Shown here in pieces: positions 16,369-25,120 of a stretch of 64,000 bases of DNA. The position numbers and the translations under genes were made by a program. The notes under the pieces were generated by a model. It did not search any database, was not told where the DNA came from, and worked only from the letters and a program-made list of their open reading frames with translations. Within the stretch, counting starts at the first letter, position 1; every line of letters begins with the position of its first letter. Source of the DNA: Micromonospora sp. WMMD961 (GTDB lineage Bacteria > Actinomycetota > Actinomycetes > Mycobacteriales > Micromonosporaceae); NCBI RefSeq assembly GCF_029626145.1, contig NZ_JARUBJ010000002.1, positions 2,572,501-2,636,500 on the forward strand. Reading direction: 5' to 3'.

Positions 16369-16686
16369 TCAGGGCTGGGGGACCTGTAGCGCGACGTCGA
16401 ACTCCAGGAGGCTGGCACCCGTGGCGACCGGAGGGCGGGGCTTGTCGCCGGGCGCGCTGGCGTGGGCGGCCCGAGCGGGGCCGGCGGCCCACGCCTGGTA
16501 CGCCTCTTCGCTCTCCCACTTGGTGTAGACGAAGTAGCGGGTCTCGCCGGCCACGGGGCGGAGCAACTCGAAGCCGAGGAAACCGGGGGAGTTCTCCACG
16601 GTGCCGGCTCGGGCGGCGAACCGCTTCTCCAACTCGGCGCCGCCACCGGGCGGGACCTCGATTGCGTTGATCTTCACGACTGCCAT
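16369..16686 (-). CDS. mhuD: MhuD-type heme-degrading monooxygenase (ABM fold)
   Basis: 105 residues, nearly the same length as mycobacterial MhuD. The residues needed in MhuD for heme ring opening fall at the same numbers: Asn7 (VVKINAIE), Trp66 (AYQAW) and His75 (ARAAHAS). Surrounding signatures VENSPGFLGFELLRP and PVATGASLLEF also match that family. It would open heme to release iron without carbon monoxide, giving a mycobilin-type product. No heme-uptake genes are adjacent; xthA lies upstream on the same strand. Confidence 0.88.
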   Translation of the reverse strand: MAVVKINAIEVPPGGGAELEKRFAARAGTVENSPGFLGFELLRPVAGETRYFVYTKWESEEAYQAWAAGPARAAHASAPGDKPRPPVATGASLLEFDVALQVPQP

Positions 16687-16705
16687 CTGCCCACCCTAGC
16701 CAGGC

Positions 16706-17503
16706 TCAGAACGTCTCGACCGCCGGGACCAGGTCCACGTCGACAACGATCGGCGCGTGGTCGGAGGGGCCCTTGCCCTTGCGAGCCTCCCGGTCCACGT
16801 ACGCCGAGCGGACCGCACGGGCGAACGGCGCGGACGCGTACACCAGGTCGATTCTCATGCCCTTGTTCTGGTGGAACATCCCGGCCCGGTAGTCCCAGTA
16901 GGTGAACGGGTGTGGCCCCTTCATCGGGGTGGGTACGACGTCGCTGAGACCCAGGTCGCGCAGCGCGGCGAGGGCCGCCCGTTCGGCCGGGGTGACGTGC
17001 GTGGAGTGGGTGAACACCGCCGGGTCCCAGACGTCGGCGTCGGTCGGGGCGACGTTGAAGTCGCCGCTGACCGCCAGTGGGAGGCCGCCGGCCAACTCCG
17101 CCGCCAGCGCGTCGCGCAGCGCCGCGAACCAGGCCAACTTGTACGCGTAGTGCGGGTCGTCCGGCGTCCGGCCGTTGGGCACGTACACCGACCAGACCCG
17201 GACCCCGTCGCAGGTCGCGGAGATGGCCCGGGCCTCCGGGGCGGGGAAGCCGGGCTCGCCGGCGAACCCGACCCGGACGTCGTCCAGCCCGACGCGGGAC
17301 AGGATGGCGACCCCGTTCCACCGGCCGTCGCTGTGGCTGGCCACCGAGTAGCCCAACTCGCCCACCTCGGTCACCGGGAAGGCACCGTCGGGGCACTTGG
17401 TCTCCTGCAGGCAGACGACGTCCGGCCCGGTGTCGGCCAGCCACTCCAACAGTCGGGGTAGGCGGGCCTTCACCGAGTTGACGTTCCAGGTCGCCAGGCG
17501 CAT
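16706..17503 (-). CDS. xthA: exodeoxyribonuclease III
   Basis: 265 residues. Start ATG 17503 gives the standard N-terminus MRLATWNVNS; longer frames are not supported. Asn7, Glu34 in CLQETK, the SGDFNVAPTD motif and the terminal SDHAPI His are all intact. A base-excision repair AP endonuclease and 3' exonuclease. Confidence 0.94.
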   Translation of the reverse strand: MRLATWNVNSVKARLPRLLEWLADTGPDVVCLQETKCPDGAFPVTEVGELGYSVASHSDGRWNGVAILSRVGLDDVRVGFAGEPGFPAPEARAISATCDGVRVWSVYVPNGRTPDDPHYAYKLAWFAALRDALAAELAGGLPLAVSGDFNVAPTDADVWDPAVFTHSTHVTPAERAALAALRDLGLSDVVPTPMKGPHPFTYWDYRAGMFHQNKGMRIDLVYASAPFARAVRSAYVDREARKGKGPSDHAPIVVDVDLVPAVETF

Positions 17504-17540
17504 GCCCCCAGCCTGCCGCATCCGCCGCCGCGACGCCGGG

Positions 17541-18461
17541 TCAGCCGGCCGGGGTGTCGCCGGGACGGGTCTGTTCGGCCAGGAACCGCTCCAGTTCCGC
17601 GCCGAGTTCGTCGGCCGTCGGCAGTGGTCCGGCGTCCGGGGCGAGCAGGCTCTTCTCGCCCCGACCTCGGGCGAACGCGTCGTACTGCTCCTCCAGGGCC
17701 TGAACGAGAGCGGCGGCGTCGTCGGTCTGGGCGACCTGCCGGTCGATCTCCACCCGGACCACCTCGGCGGCCGAGCGCAGCCCGTCGCCGGGCAGCAGCA
17801 GGCCGGTGCTGCGCGACACCGAGGTGAGCAGCACCTCGGCAGCGGCCGGATACTCGGTCTGCGCCACGTAGTGCGGCACGTGGGCGGCGAAGCCCAGCGC
17901 GTCGCGACCCTGCTCGCCGAGGCGGAACTCCAGCAGGTGACCGACGCTGCCGGGCACCTGGACGCGTTGCAGCCAGGGCTCGTAGCCCGCGATCAGCTCC
18001 GGTCGGGTGGCGTGCGCGGTCACCCCGGTCGGACGGGTGTGCGGCACCGCCATCGGGATCGAGTTGAGCCCCACGGTGAGCCGGACGTCCAACCGGGCGG
18101 CGAGCCCGGCGACGGCGGCCACGAACCGCTCCCACTGCAGGTCCGGCTCGGGGCCGGTGAGCAGCAGGAACGGGGTTTCGTCGTCGTCGTGCAGCAGGTG
18201 CAGCTCCAGCTTGGGCGCGTCGACGCTCTCCCAGTGGTCCTCGACGAAGGTCATCACCGGTCGTCGCGATCGGTAGTCGAAGAGCTGGTCGACGTCGAAG
18301 GTGGCGATCGGCCGACCCTCCAGCGAGGTGAGCAGTTGCTCGCGCGCCAGCCGGCTGGCGTTGCCGGCGTCCACGAACCCGGTGAGGGCCTGGATCAGGA
18401 CCGGTTGCCCGAGGTCGGGCAGATCGTCGGTGAGCTGGTAGAGCTCGTGTGGGTCGAGCAC
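17541..18461 (-). CDS. PAC2-family protein
   Basis: 306 residues from GTG 18461, which has GGGAGG nine bases upstream. The protein belongs to the PAC2 family, related to the eukaryotic proteasome assembly chaperone 2; early segment LPDLGQPVLIQALTGFVDAGNA is typical. Actinobacteria carry PAC2 proteins of unknown role, sometimes linked to proteasome function. The C-terminal 60 residues are charged and probably helical. Confidence 0.88.
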   Translation of the reverse strand: MLDPHELYQLTDDLPDLGQPVLIQALTGFVDAGNASRLAREQLLTSLEGRPIATFDVDQLFDYRSRRPVMTFVEDHWESVDAPKLELHLLHDDDETPFLLLTGPEPDLQWERFVAAVAGLAARLDVRLTVGLNSIPMAVPHTRPTGVTAHATRPELIAGYEPWLQRVQVPGSVGHLLEFRLGEQGRDALGFAAHVPHYVAQTEYPAAAEVLLTSVSRSTGLLLPGDGLRSAAEVVRVEIDRQVAQTDDAAALVQALEEQYDAFARGRGEKSLLAPDAGPLPTADELGAELERFLAEQTRPGDTPAG

Positions 18462-18881
18462 CGGTGCGGACCTCCCTGAAATGTGCCTGCGGGGCGCCGT
18501 CGCGACGGAGGGCACCCGTTCGGGCAACGTACCCGCCATCCTGGTGCATTCCTTCTCCGGGCGATCCGTTGGCCGGGTGGTGGACCTGACCGGACTAATC
18601 GCCTGTTTACGCCGCTAGGCCGAGCCTGGCAGCCGATCGGCCGAGGAATGGTTCGGCCCAAAGGCCGAGTTTGTCGATCATGTCAGGCTCGGAGAGTGAA
18701 TGTCCTATCCTGTCGCGAGCCGTGTCGGTCCGCGCGCTACGCCAGCTTCATCCGGTACGCGAGGTACGCCCCCCGGGCGCGTCGACCCGCCCAGGTCGTC
18801 CACCAGTACGGGTCCGATCTGTGTCGAGCGCCACGTGATCACCGTGCGTGATCAGGGTTTTCACCTGCCTAGCCTCGGCTG
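18462..18881. other. 420-base gap without a gene
   Basis: No reading frame here has a ribosome site and normal codon usage. A short hairpin CGGCCCAAAGGCCG is near 18655-18670. The right part presumably holds the promoter of the following membrane-anchored protein. I looked for a ydaO-type c-di-AMP riboswitch, often found before cell-wall hydrolase genes, and did not see its conserved blocks. Confidence 0.4.
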
Positions 18882-19742
18882 ATGCGTGACGACGGCACCC
18901 TCGACGACCCGTACGCCCCGAGTACGCCCACTGCCGATACGGAGGATGGCACCTCAGCCGAACGGACAACCGCCGCGAGCCGGCTCCGGGCATACGCCCG
19001 GGACCTGACCGGTCGACGCCGGGCCCAGGTGGCACTCGCCACCGGAGTGGTCTGCTGCCTCGGCCTGGCCGCCGTCGCACAGGTCCGCGACGAGACCGCG
19101 GACGCCGCGACGCGGAGCGGGTCGCCCTCCAGCACCGAACTGGCGCAGCGCGCCGAGCCGCAGGGTGCCTCCCGTGGCCTCGACCGGGCGGCTGCGCCGA
19201 GCACCCCTGCCGCGGCCTCGTCCACAACGGCGACCCCTGCCGACCCGGACACCACCACAGGGGCCCGCAAGGCCGCCCCCGCTCGCCCCACCAAGCCGGC
19301 ACCCGTCGTGGGGCTGGACGAGGACCAGATGGAGAACGCCGAGGCGATCGTCCGTACCGGCCGCAAGATGGGGGTGCCCCGCCGAGGGCTGGTGATCGCG
19401 GTGGCCACCGCCATGCAGGAGAGCAACCTCTACAACGTGGCCAGCGGCGTGCTGCCCGAGTCGCAGGACTACCCGCACCAGGGCGTGGGCTGGGACCACG
19501 ACTCGGTCGGGTTGTTCCAGCAGCGGTCGAGCAGCGGTTGGGGCCCGGTGGGTCGGCTGATGGACCCGGAGTTCGCCACCCGGCAGTTCCTCACCGCGCT
19601 GGAGCAGGTGCCCGGCTGGGAACGGATGCGGCTGACCGACGCTGCCCAGGCGGTGCAGGTCTCTGCCTACCCCGAGCACTACCAGCAGCACGAATGGCGG
19701 GCCACCCGGGTCGTCGACTCCATCGTGCCGGCGGGGCGGTAG
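18882..19742 (+). CDS. membrane-anchored protein with lysozyme-like C-terminal domain
   Basis: 286 residues. A cytoplasmic N-terminus (1-45) is followed by one membrane helix (about 49-67), a Thr/Ala/Pro-rich extracellular linker (about 80-140), and a C-terminal domain (about 145-286) of the type seen in many actinobacterial lytic transglycosylase-like proteins, with ATAMQESNLYN containing the likely catalytic Glu and VGLFQQRSSSGWG. Probably acts on peptidoglycan at the cell surface. No enzymatic activity is proven for this subgroup. Confidence 0.78.
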   Translation: MRDDGTLDDPYAPSTPTADTEDGTSAERTTAASRLRAYARDLTGRRRAQVALATGVVCCLGLAAVAQVRDETADAATRSGSPSSTELAQRAEPQGASRGLDRAAAPSTPAAASSTTATPADPDTTTGARKAAPARPTKPAPVVGLDEDQMENAEAIVRTGRKMGVPRRGLVIAVATAMQESNLYNVASGVLPESQDYPHQGVGWDHDSVGLFQQRSSSGWGPVGRLMDPEFATRQFLTALEQVPGWERMRLTDAAQAVQVSAYPEHYQQHEWRATRVVDSIVPAGR

Positions 19743-19849
19743 CCTACCGACCACTGTGGACGGTCAGGGTTGAGGCTGTCGGATCCTGGGTACATGTGTT
19801 GCGGGTTAGGGGTACACATGACGCAGGGGATCATCGACAGGAGGACGCC

Positions 19850-19996
19850 ATGTCACTGATGCAGCGAATCACCACGTTCCTGAGATCGCCGAAGGGGCAG
19901 CAGTTGGTGGAGCGAGGCCGTCGGGAGATGGCCAAGCCGGCCAACCAGCAGAAGCTCAAGGGGCTGGCGGCCCGGCTGTCCAACCGCCGCCGCTGA
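19850..19996 (+). CDS. small basic protein, 48 residues
   Basis: ATG 19850 has AGGAGG six bases upstream. The product MSLMQRITTFLRSPKGQQL... is rich in Arg, Lys and Gln and probably helical; codon usage matches neighbours. Similar small basic proteins are widespread in Micromonosporaceae, but I know of no assigned function. Confidence 0.75.
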   Translation: MSLMQRITTFLRSPKGQQLVERGRREMAKPANQQKLKGLAARLSNRRR

Positions 19997-20045
19997 CCGC
20001 CCCATCGGCCGCCCTGTCCGCCATCTCCATCCCTGGGGAGACCCG

Positions 20046-20801
20046 GTGACCGACACCCCACCCGTCGGCGGCCAGCCCGCCGCCCCCACTCCGCAGCCGT
20101 CCGTCAGCCTGCCGGCCGGGCCGGTGGACGCCCCCGAGGGTCCGCCGGCCCGCCTCTGGGACCGGATGCGCGACGACCCGCAGTACGCGCCGGAACACCT
20201 CGCCCTGGAGGCCGTACGCCGGCTCGGGCCGGAGGCCGCGCAGTGGGCCGCCCGGGCCCGGGCCGAACAGCCCGGCGTGTCTGCCGACGTCCTCGCCGAC
20301 CAGGCGGTCCGCAAGTTCGTCAACCTGGCCCGGTTGTCGGGCGCGGTCTCCGGAGCGGCCGGCCTGCCCGGAGCCGTGATCGACGTGGGCGTGCTGGCCT
20401 GGACCCAGGCGCGGATGGTGCTGCACATCGCCGCCGCCTACGACGTCGACCCACTGCACGGCGACCGGGCCACCGACCTCTTGGTGCTCCAACGCGTGCA
20501 CAAGGTCGCCGAGAGCGCCCGGCTGGCCCTCGGCGTGGCCGCCGGCCGCGAACGCGCCGACGCGCTCTTCGGCCTGGGCGGCCAGCGCCCGATCGGTCGG
20601 GTCATGGTGCAGCTCGGCATCCGGCTGGCCCAGATGGCGGGTGTCCGGGCCGCCAAGCGGATGGTCGCCAAGGTCATCCCCGGTGCCGCCATCGTGCTGG
20701 GCACCTGGGCCAACTCGTCGGCCACGAAGGACCTCGCGAAGCGGTCCCGGGCCCTCTACCGCTCCCGGGGCGTCGCCGTCCCGGAACCCCGCAGGCGCTG
20801 A
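20046..20801 (+). CDS. EcsC-family protein
   Basis: 251 residues from GTG 20046 with GGGGAG upstream. The central part LARLSGAVSGAAGLPGAVIDVGVLAWTQARMVLHIAAAYD contains the Gly-rich hydrophobic stretch of the EcsC family, followed by two more amphipathic or membrane-associated helices. EcsC was first described next to an ABC transporter in Bacillus; its role is poorly defined. Ends 16 bases from the convergent GDSL lipoprotein gene. Confidence 0.8.
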   Translation: MTDTPPVGGQPAAPTPQPSVSLPAGPVDAPEGPPARLWDRMRDDPQYAPEHLALEAVRRLGPEAAQWAARARAEQPGVSADVLADQAVRKFVNLARLSGAVSGAAGLPGAVIDVGVLAWTQARMVLHIAAAYDVDPLHGDRATDLLVLQRVHKVAESARLALGVAAGRERADALFGLGGQRPIGRVMVQLGIRLAQMAGVRAAKRMVAKVIPGAAIVLGTWANSSATKDLAKRSRALYRSRGVAVPEPRRR

Positions 20802-20817
20802 CCGTCGACCGGGCTGG

Positions 20818-21669
20818 TCAGTTCGCCAGGCCGGAGGAGCGCCAGGTGACCTCGGCGATGCGGCCCTGGCCGGTGGCGTTGGGGTGGAACCAGTCCAGCG
20901 GATTGAGCAGGTCCAGAGTGAACCGGACCTTGTGCACCGCGCCGCCGTCGTGCCGGCAGCGCGAGCCGTACGCCCGGCAGGCCGCCACCAACTCGGTGTT
21001 GTACGCGTCGATCCGCTCCCGCACGGCGGCCCGGCGCGCCCGGTCGGCGGGCGCCGTCGAGGTCGCCTCGGCGAGCAGGGCCGGGCAGATGCCCCGTCGC
21101 CACGCGCGAACCGCTCGGGAGTCGCCGTGCCCGACCTCCCACAGCCGGTACAGGTCGGGGATGCTCACCACCAGCACCCGGGCCTTCGGGCGGCCGGTCT
21201 TCAGCACCCGTAGGCCCCGGTCGACGTCGGCACGGAACTCGGCGACCGGCGTCATCGCGTCCACCCCACCCCGGCAGACGTCGTTGGCGCCGATCAGCAC
21301 CGTGACGTAGTCGGCGCGGTCGCGTACCGCCGCCTGGGCCTGGCCCTCCAGCGCGTCCGCCCGGGCGCCGGGACGGGCATGGTTGTACGTCCGGTCGCGG
21401 ATCGCCGAATTCTGCTCCAGCAGCCGCCGGTAGTGGCTCTGCACCCGCAGGCCGTCCCCGGTCGACCAGGAGTTGCGCTCGCAGGACGTGAGCACCAGGC
21501 AGGACGCGAAGCCGGTGGTGATCGAGTCTCCGAGCGCGGCGATGCCGCCCGGCCCGCTCGACGGCGGGGCGCTCTTGGTGGGGCGGGGTGTCGCTGAGGT
21601 GCCACCCTCGCAGGCCAGCGCGACCAGCGCCGCGAGACAGGCCAGGGCGGTGACCCCCCGTCGAGGCAT
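20818..21669 (-). CDS. SGNH/GDSL-family esterase lipoprotein
   Basis: 283 residues. A lipoprotein signal ends in LVALAC with the lipidated Cys at 20. The catalytic Ser is in ALGDSIT (S49), the oxyanion Asn in IGANDV, and the Asp/His pair in DWFHPN near the C-terminus. Three or more further Cys residues could form disulfides. It probably hydrolyses an ester on an extracellular lipid or polysaccharide. Confidence 0.9.
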   Translation of the reverse strand: MPRRGVTALACLAALVALACEGGTSATPRPTKSAPPSSGPGGIAALGDSITTGFASCLVLTSCERNSWSTGDGLRVQSHYRRLLEQNSAIRDRTYNHARPGARADALEGQAQAAVRDRADYVTVLIGANDVCRGGVDAMTPVAEFRADVDRGLRVLKTGRPKARVLVVSIPDLYRLWEVGHGDSRAVRAWRRGICPALLAEATSTAPADRARRAAVRERIDAYNTELVAACRAYGSRCRHDGGAVHKVRFTLDLLNPLDWFHPNATGQGRIAEVTWRSSGLAN

Positions 21670-21786
21670 GACGTCCCCTCCCGCAGCGCAGAGCGACAGC
21701 GCGGTAACTCTATGCGTAGGACGCGGTTTGGCGGGAAGCAGCTGTCGGGTATGCGGCAGAGCGCCGACAGCGGTGCCAGCGAGGTG

Positions 21787-22380
21787 CTATAAGCCCCGCC
21801 AGGGTGCCCGCTGGCCGTGCAGCCACCAGTGCAACGCCCGGGTGATCCGGGGCAACACCAGATAGGTCATCAGCGGGGTCAGGCAGAGCGTCATCAGCAG
21901 CACCCGCGCCGCCAGCGGCACCGCGCCGAGGAAGTGACTGGTCAGCACTGTGGCGCTGAGGCTCAGCGGGAAGAACGCCAGCCAGATGGTCACCGCCTGC
22001 TTCCACCTCGGCGGCGACGGCGGGGCGATCGGCGCCACCGGGTCCACCGAGTGTTCCACCGGAGGGTCGAACCAGCCCTCGATCCCGGTACGCCGTTCGA
22101 CCCGGGTGTGCTCGACGATGCCCTGCGCCGAGCTGAGCCACCAGTGTCGCTGCGGGGACTCCTCCCACCGCCGCAGCGTCTCTGCGTCGGCGAAGCGGTA
22201 GAGCATGTGCCAGTCCGGCGAACCGGGGCCGCTCTGCACCCAGCCGGCGCCGAGGAACCCGGGGAACGCCTCGGCGAGCGCGGTGCCGGCCCGCATCCAG
22301 GCCACCATCTCGCTCGACCGGCCCGGGTCGACGCGACGGGCGATGGCGACGGTCACCGGCACGGCGAGGGTCATTGACAT
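21787..22380 (-). CDS. membrane-anchored ABM-domain protein
   Basis: 197 residues. The N-terminal 95 residues form an antibiotic-biosynthesis-monooxygenase fold (VTVAIARRVDPGRSSEMVAW...SPDWHMLYRFAD), and the C-terminus has two or three hydrophobic helices (about 125-180). The fusion of an ABM domain to a membrane region is a known family of unknown substrate. ATG 22380 is used; ATG 22374 is equally possible. Confidence 0.82.
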   Translation of the reverse strand: MSMTLAVPVTVAIARRVDPGRSSEMVAWMRAGTALAEAFPGFLGAGWVQSGPGSPDWHMLYRFADAETLRRWEESPQRHWWLSSAQGIVEHTRVERRTGIEGWFDPPVEHSVDPVAPIAPPSPPRWKQAVTIWLAFFPLSLSATVLTSHFLGAVPLAARVLLMTLCLTPLMTYLVLPRITRALHWWLHGQRAPWRGL

Positions 22381-22510
22381 AGGCCCATCCTGCGGTTGGC
22401 GGAGCCGCGACGCGAACGGATGTAATCGAGCACACCGACGCACTCCGGTGCCGCCCGGCCGTGCAGGGCATCGGGCGGTCGCTGTCGGGGGTCGATGCTC
22501 TACTCGGAGC

Positions 22511-23332
22511 ATGGACGACGACAGTGCGATCCTCGTGCTCGGCGCGACGGGCACCACCGGGCGACGGGTGGCCGACCGACTGCGGGCGCTGGGCGCCCCG
22601 GTCCGCGCCGCCTCCCGCAAGGGCCCGGTGCGCTTCGACTGGTCGATCGAGTCGACGTGGGCGCCCGCGCTGGCCGGCGCGTCCCGGGTCTACCTGATGG
22701 CACCGGACGGCCAGCGGGTCGAGCCGGCCCTCGTTCGGCTGGCTCTGGACCAGGGGGTGCGGCACGTGGTGTTGCTCTCCAGTCGCGCGATCGAGGCGAT
22801 GGGTGACGAGCGTCTGCTGGCCGCCGAGCGGACGGTGCGTGAGATCGGCGTCGACTGGACGATCCTGCGGGCGGACTGGTTCGACCAGAACTTCGACGAG
22901 GGGGTGTTCCGGGAGTCGGTGCTGGCCGGTGCCATCACCGTTCCGGTCGGTGCGGCACGCCAGGCGTTCGTGGACGCCGACGACATCGCCGCCGCCGCGG
23001 TGGCGGCCCTCACCGAGCCCGGGCACGCCGGCCAGGTCTACGAGGTCACCGGGCCGCGGGCGATCACCTTCGCGGAGGCTGCCCAGATCATCAGCCGGGC
23101 GGCGGGCCGGCCGGTGCGACACCTCGGCGCGGCTGACGACTACCGGGCCGCGTTGGCTCCGCTGGGCATCCCCGCCGAGGAGATCGAGCAACAGATCGTG
23201 GCCTTCACGGCCCTGCGCGACCTCGGCCACGCGGAGCCCACTGACACCGTGCGTCGGTTGACCGGTCGTGACCCGCGCGACTTCTCGGCGTACGCCGCCG
23301 AGGCGGCGTCGCGCGGCGCCTGGCGCGACTGA
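22511..23332 (+). CDS. NmrA/atypical SDR-family NAD(P)-binding protein
   Basis: 273 residues. The nucleotide-binding loop LVLGATGTTGRRV is at 8-20 and the protein follows the NmrA-like pattern (VVLLSSRAIEAMGDERLLAAER, WTILRADWFDQNF), lacking the classic YxxxK. Such proteins act as quinone reductases, redox sensors or isomerases; the exact reaction is unknown. It diverges from the ABM membrane protein. Confidence 0.88.
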   Translation: MDDDSAILVLGATGTTGRRVADRLRALGAPVRAASRKGPVRFDWSIESTWAPALAGASRVYLMAPDGQRVEPALVRLALDQGVRHVVLLSSRAIEAMGDERLLAAERTVREIGVDWTILRADWFDQNFDEGVFRESVLAGAITVPVGAARQAFVDADDIAAAAVAALTEPGHAGQVYEVTGPRAITFAEAAQIISRAAGRPVRHLGAADDYRAALAPLGIPAEEIEQQIVAFTALRDLGHAEPTDTVRRLTGRDPRDFSAYAAEAASRGAWRD

Positions 23333-23384
23333 CCGAGGTGTCCGAGGCCGGTTAACGCCGACGATCGGGGGTAGGTCCCTGGGC

Positions 23385-23648
23385 ATGACGAGATCGCAGC
23401 CTCGGCGTGCCCGTGGCACGGTCGGGCACGCTTACAGCGCGCTGAACCTCCGGCTCACCCTCGCTGGCTTCGGGCTGGTGATCATGGTGGTCTTCGCGGT
23501 GTTGGCGTTCTGGGCCGGCATCGCCTGGCTCGGCGTGGTCTGCGCGATCTTCGCTGTGGTCGCCGTGGTCGACCTGGTCGTGATCCAGCGCCGCCGCGCC
23601 GCCCGCCGCCGCGAGGAGCCGGGCGTACGACACTCGTTGTTCGAGTGA
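23385..23648 (+). CDS. small two-helix membrane protein
   Basis: 87 residues from ATG 23385: basic N-terminus, two membrane helices (about 24-44 and 47-67) and an Arg-rich tail. It resembles the many actinobacterial two-helix DUF-type proteins of unknown role. It ends 12 bases before the semialdehyde dehydrogenase gene. Confidence 0.7.
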   Translation: MTRSQPRRARGTVGHAYSALNLRLTLAGFGLVIMVVFAVLAFWAGIAWLGVVCAIFAVVAVVDLVVIQRRRAARRREEPGVRHSLFE

Positions 23649-23660
23649 CAGGAGGACGAG

Positions 23661-25076
23661 ATGCCCCACATCGCCACCACCAACCCCGCCACCGGACAGG
23701 TGCTCAAGACCTACGAGGCGATGTCCACCGAGCAGCTCGACGGTGCCATCGAACGCACCGACCTCGCGTACCAGCAGTTGCGGGCGACGACCGTGGACCA
23801 GCGCGCCCGGTGGATGAACGCCGCCGCGGACCTGCTCGACGCCGAGCGCGACGAGACCGCCCGGATCATGACCACCGAGATGGGCAAGACCTACGTGGCG
23901 GCGCAGGCCGAGGTGACGAAGTGCGCCACGGCCGCCCGCTTCTACGCCGACAAGGCCCCCGCGTTCCTCGCCGACGAGCCGGCCGACGCCGCCGCCGTCA
24001 AGGCGACCCGGGCGTTCATCCGTTACCAGCCGATCGGTGTGGTGCTCGCGGTGATGCCGTGGAACTTCCCGCTCTGGCAGGTGATGCGTTTCGCGGCACC
24101 GGCCCTGATGGCCGGCAACACCGGCCTGCTCAAGCACGCCTCGAACGTGCCGCAGACCGCCCTGCTGCTGGAGGACCTGTTCCGACGCGCCGGCTTCCCC
24201 GAGGGCGCGTTCACCACCGTCCTGGTCGGCTCCGACGCCGTCGAGGTGATCCTCAGCGACCCCCGAGTACGCGCCGCCACGCTCACCGGCAGCGAGCCGG
24301 CCGGTCGCTCCATCGCCCAGATCGCCGGACGGGAGCTGAAGAAGACCGTCCTCGAACTCGGCGGCAGCGACCCCTTCGTGGTGATGCCCTCGGCCGACGT
24401 GGACCGGGCCGCCGAGGTCGCCACCACCGCCCGCTGCCAGAACAACGGTCAGTCCTGCATCGCCGCGAAACGGTTCATCGTGCACACCGACGTGTTCGAT
24501 GCCTTCGCGGAGAAGTTCGCCGCGAACATGGCCGCGCTACGGGTCGGTGACCCGATGGACCCGAGCACCGACGTGGGGCCGTTGGCCAGCGAGCGGGGCC
24601 GCGACGAGGTGCACGCCCAGGTCCGCGACGCGGTCGAGAACGGCGCCACAGTGCTCTGCGGCGGCGAACTACCGGGTGGCGACGGGTGGTTCTACCCGCC
24701 GACCGTGGTCACCGACCTCACCCCGCAGATGCGGATGTGGACCGAGGAGGTCTTCGGCCCGGTCGCCGGGCTGTTCCGGGTCTCGTCGTACGAGGAGGCG
24801 ATCGAGGTCGCCAACGGCACCAGCTTCGGGCTCGGCTCGAACGCCTGGACCCGGGACCCGGACGAGCAGGAGCGCTTCGCCACCGACCTGGACGCCGGGA
24901 ACGTCTTCGTCAACGGCATGACCACGTCCTATCCGGAGTTGCCGTTCGGTGGGGTGAAGAACTCCGGTTACGGGCGGGAGTTGTCCGCGCTGGGTATGCG
25001 GGAGTTCTGCAACACCAAGACGGTCTGGGTGGGCGAGGGCGCCGCCTCGGCCGGAGCCGGCGCGCACGCCGAGTAG
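23661..25076 (+). CDS. gabD: NAD(P)-dependent succinate-semialdehyde dehydrogenase
   Basis: 471 residues, ALDH superfamily. AGGAGG precedes ATG 23661. The catalytic Glu is in LELGGSDPF and the nucleophile Cys in NNGQSCIAAKR; the start MPHIATTNPATGQVLKTYE is typical of the succinate-semialdehyde branch. It would feed GABA- or 2-oxoglutarate-derived semialdehyde into succinate. Substrate preference is inferred from family resemblance. Confidence 0.88.
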   Translation: MPHIATTNPATGQVLKTYEAMSTEQLDGAIERTDLAYQQLRATTVDQRARWMNAAADLLDAERDETARIMTTEMGKTYVAAQAEVTKCATAARFYADKAPAFLADEPADAAAVKATRAFIRYQPIGVVLAVMPWNFPLWQVMRFAAPALMAGNTGLLKHASNVPQTALLLEDLFRRAGFPEGAFTTVLVGSDAVEVILSDPRVRAATLTGSEPAGRSIAQIAGRELKKTVLELGGSDPFVVMPSADVDRAAEVATTARCQNNGQSCIAAKRFIVHTDVFDAFAEKFAANMAALRVGDPMDPSTDVGPLASERGRDEVHAQVRDAVENGATVLCGGELPGGDGWFYPPTVVTDLTPQMRMWTEEVFGPVAGLFRVSSYEEAIEVANGTSFGLGSNAWTRDPDEQERFATDLDAGNVFVNGMTTSYPELPFGGVKNSGYGRELSALGMREFCNTKTVWVGEGAASAGAGAHAE

Positions 25077-25120
25077 CCCGCAGGCATCAGCCGACGCCGT
25101 CGTGGGTAGGAAGTGCGCCC

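Noticed and set aside
18540..18880. Possible ydaO (c-di-AMP) riboswitch before the lysozyme-like gene
   Set aside because: The conserved G-rich and pseudoknot blocks of that class are not visible.
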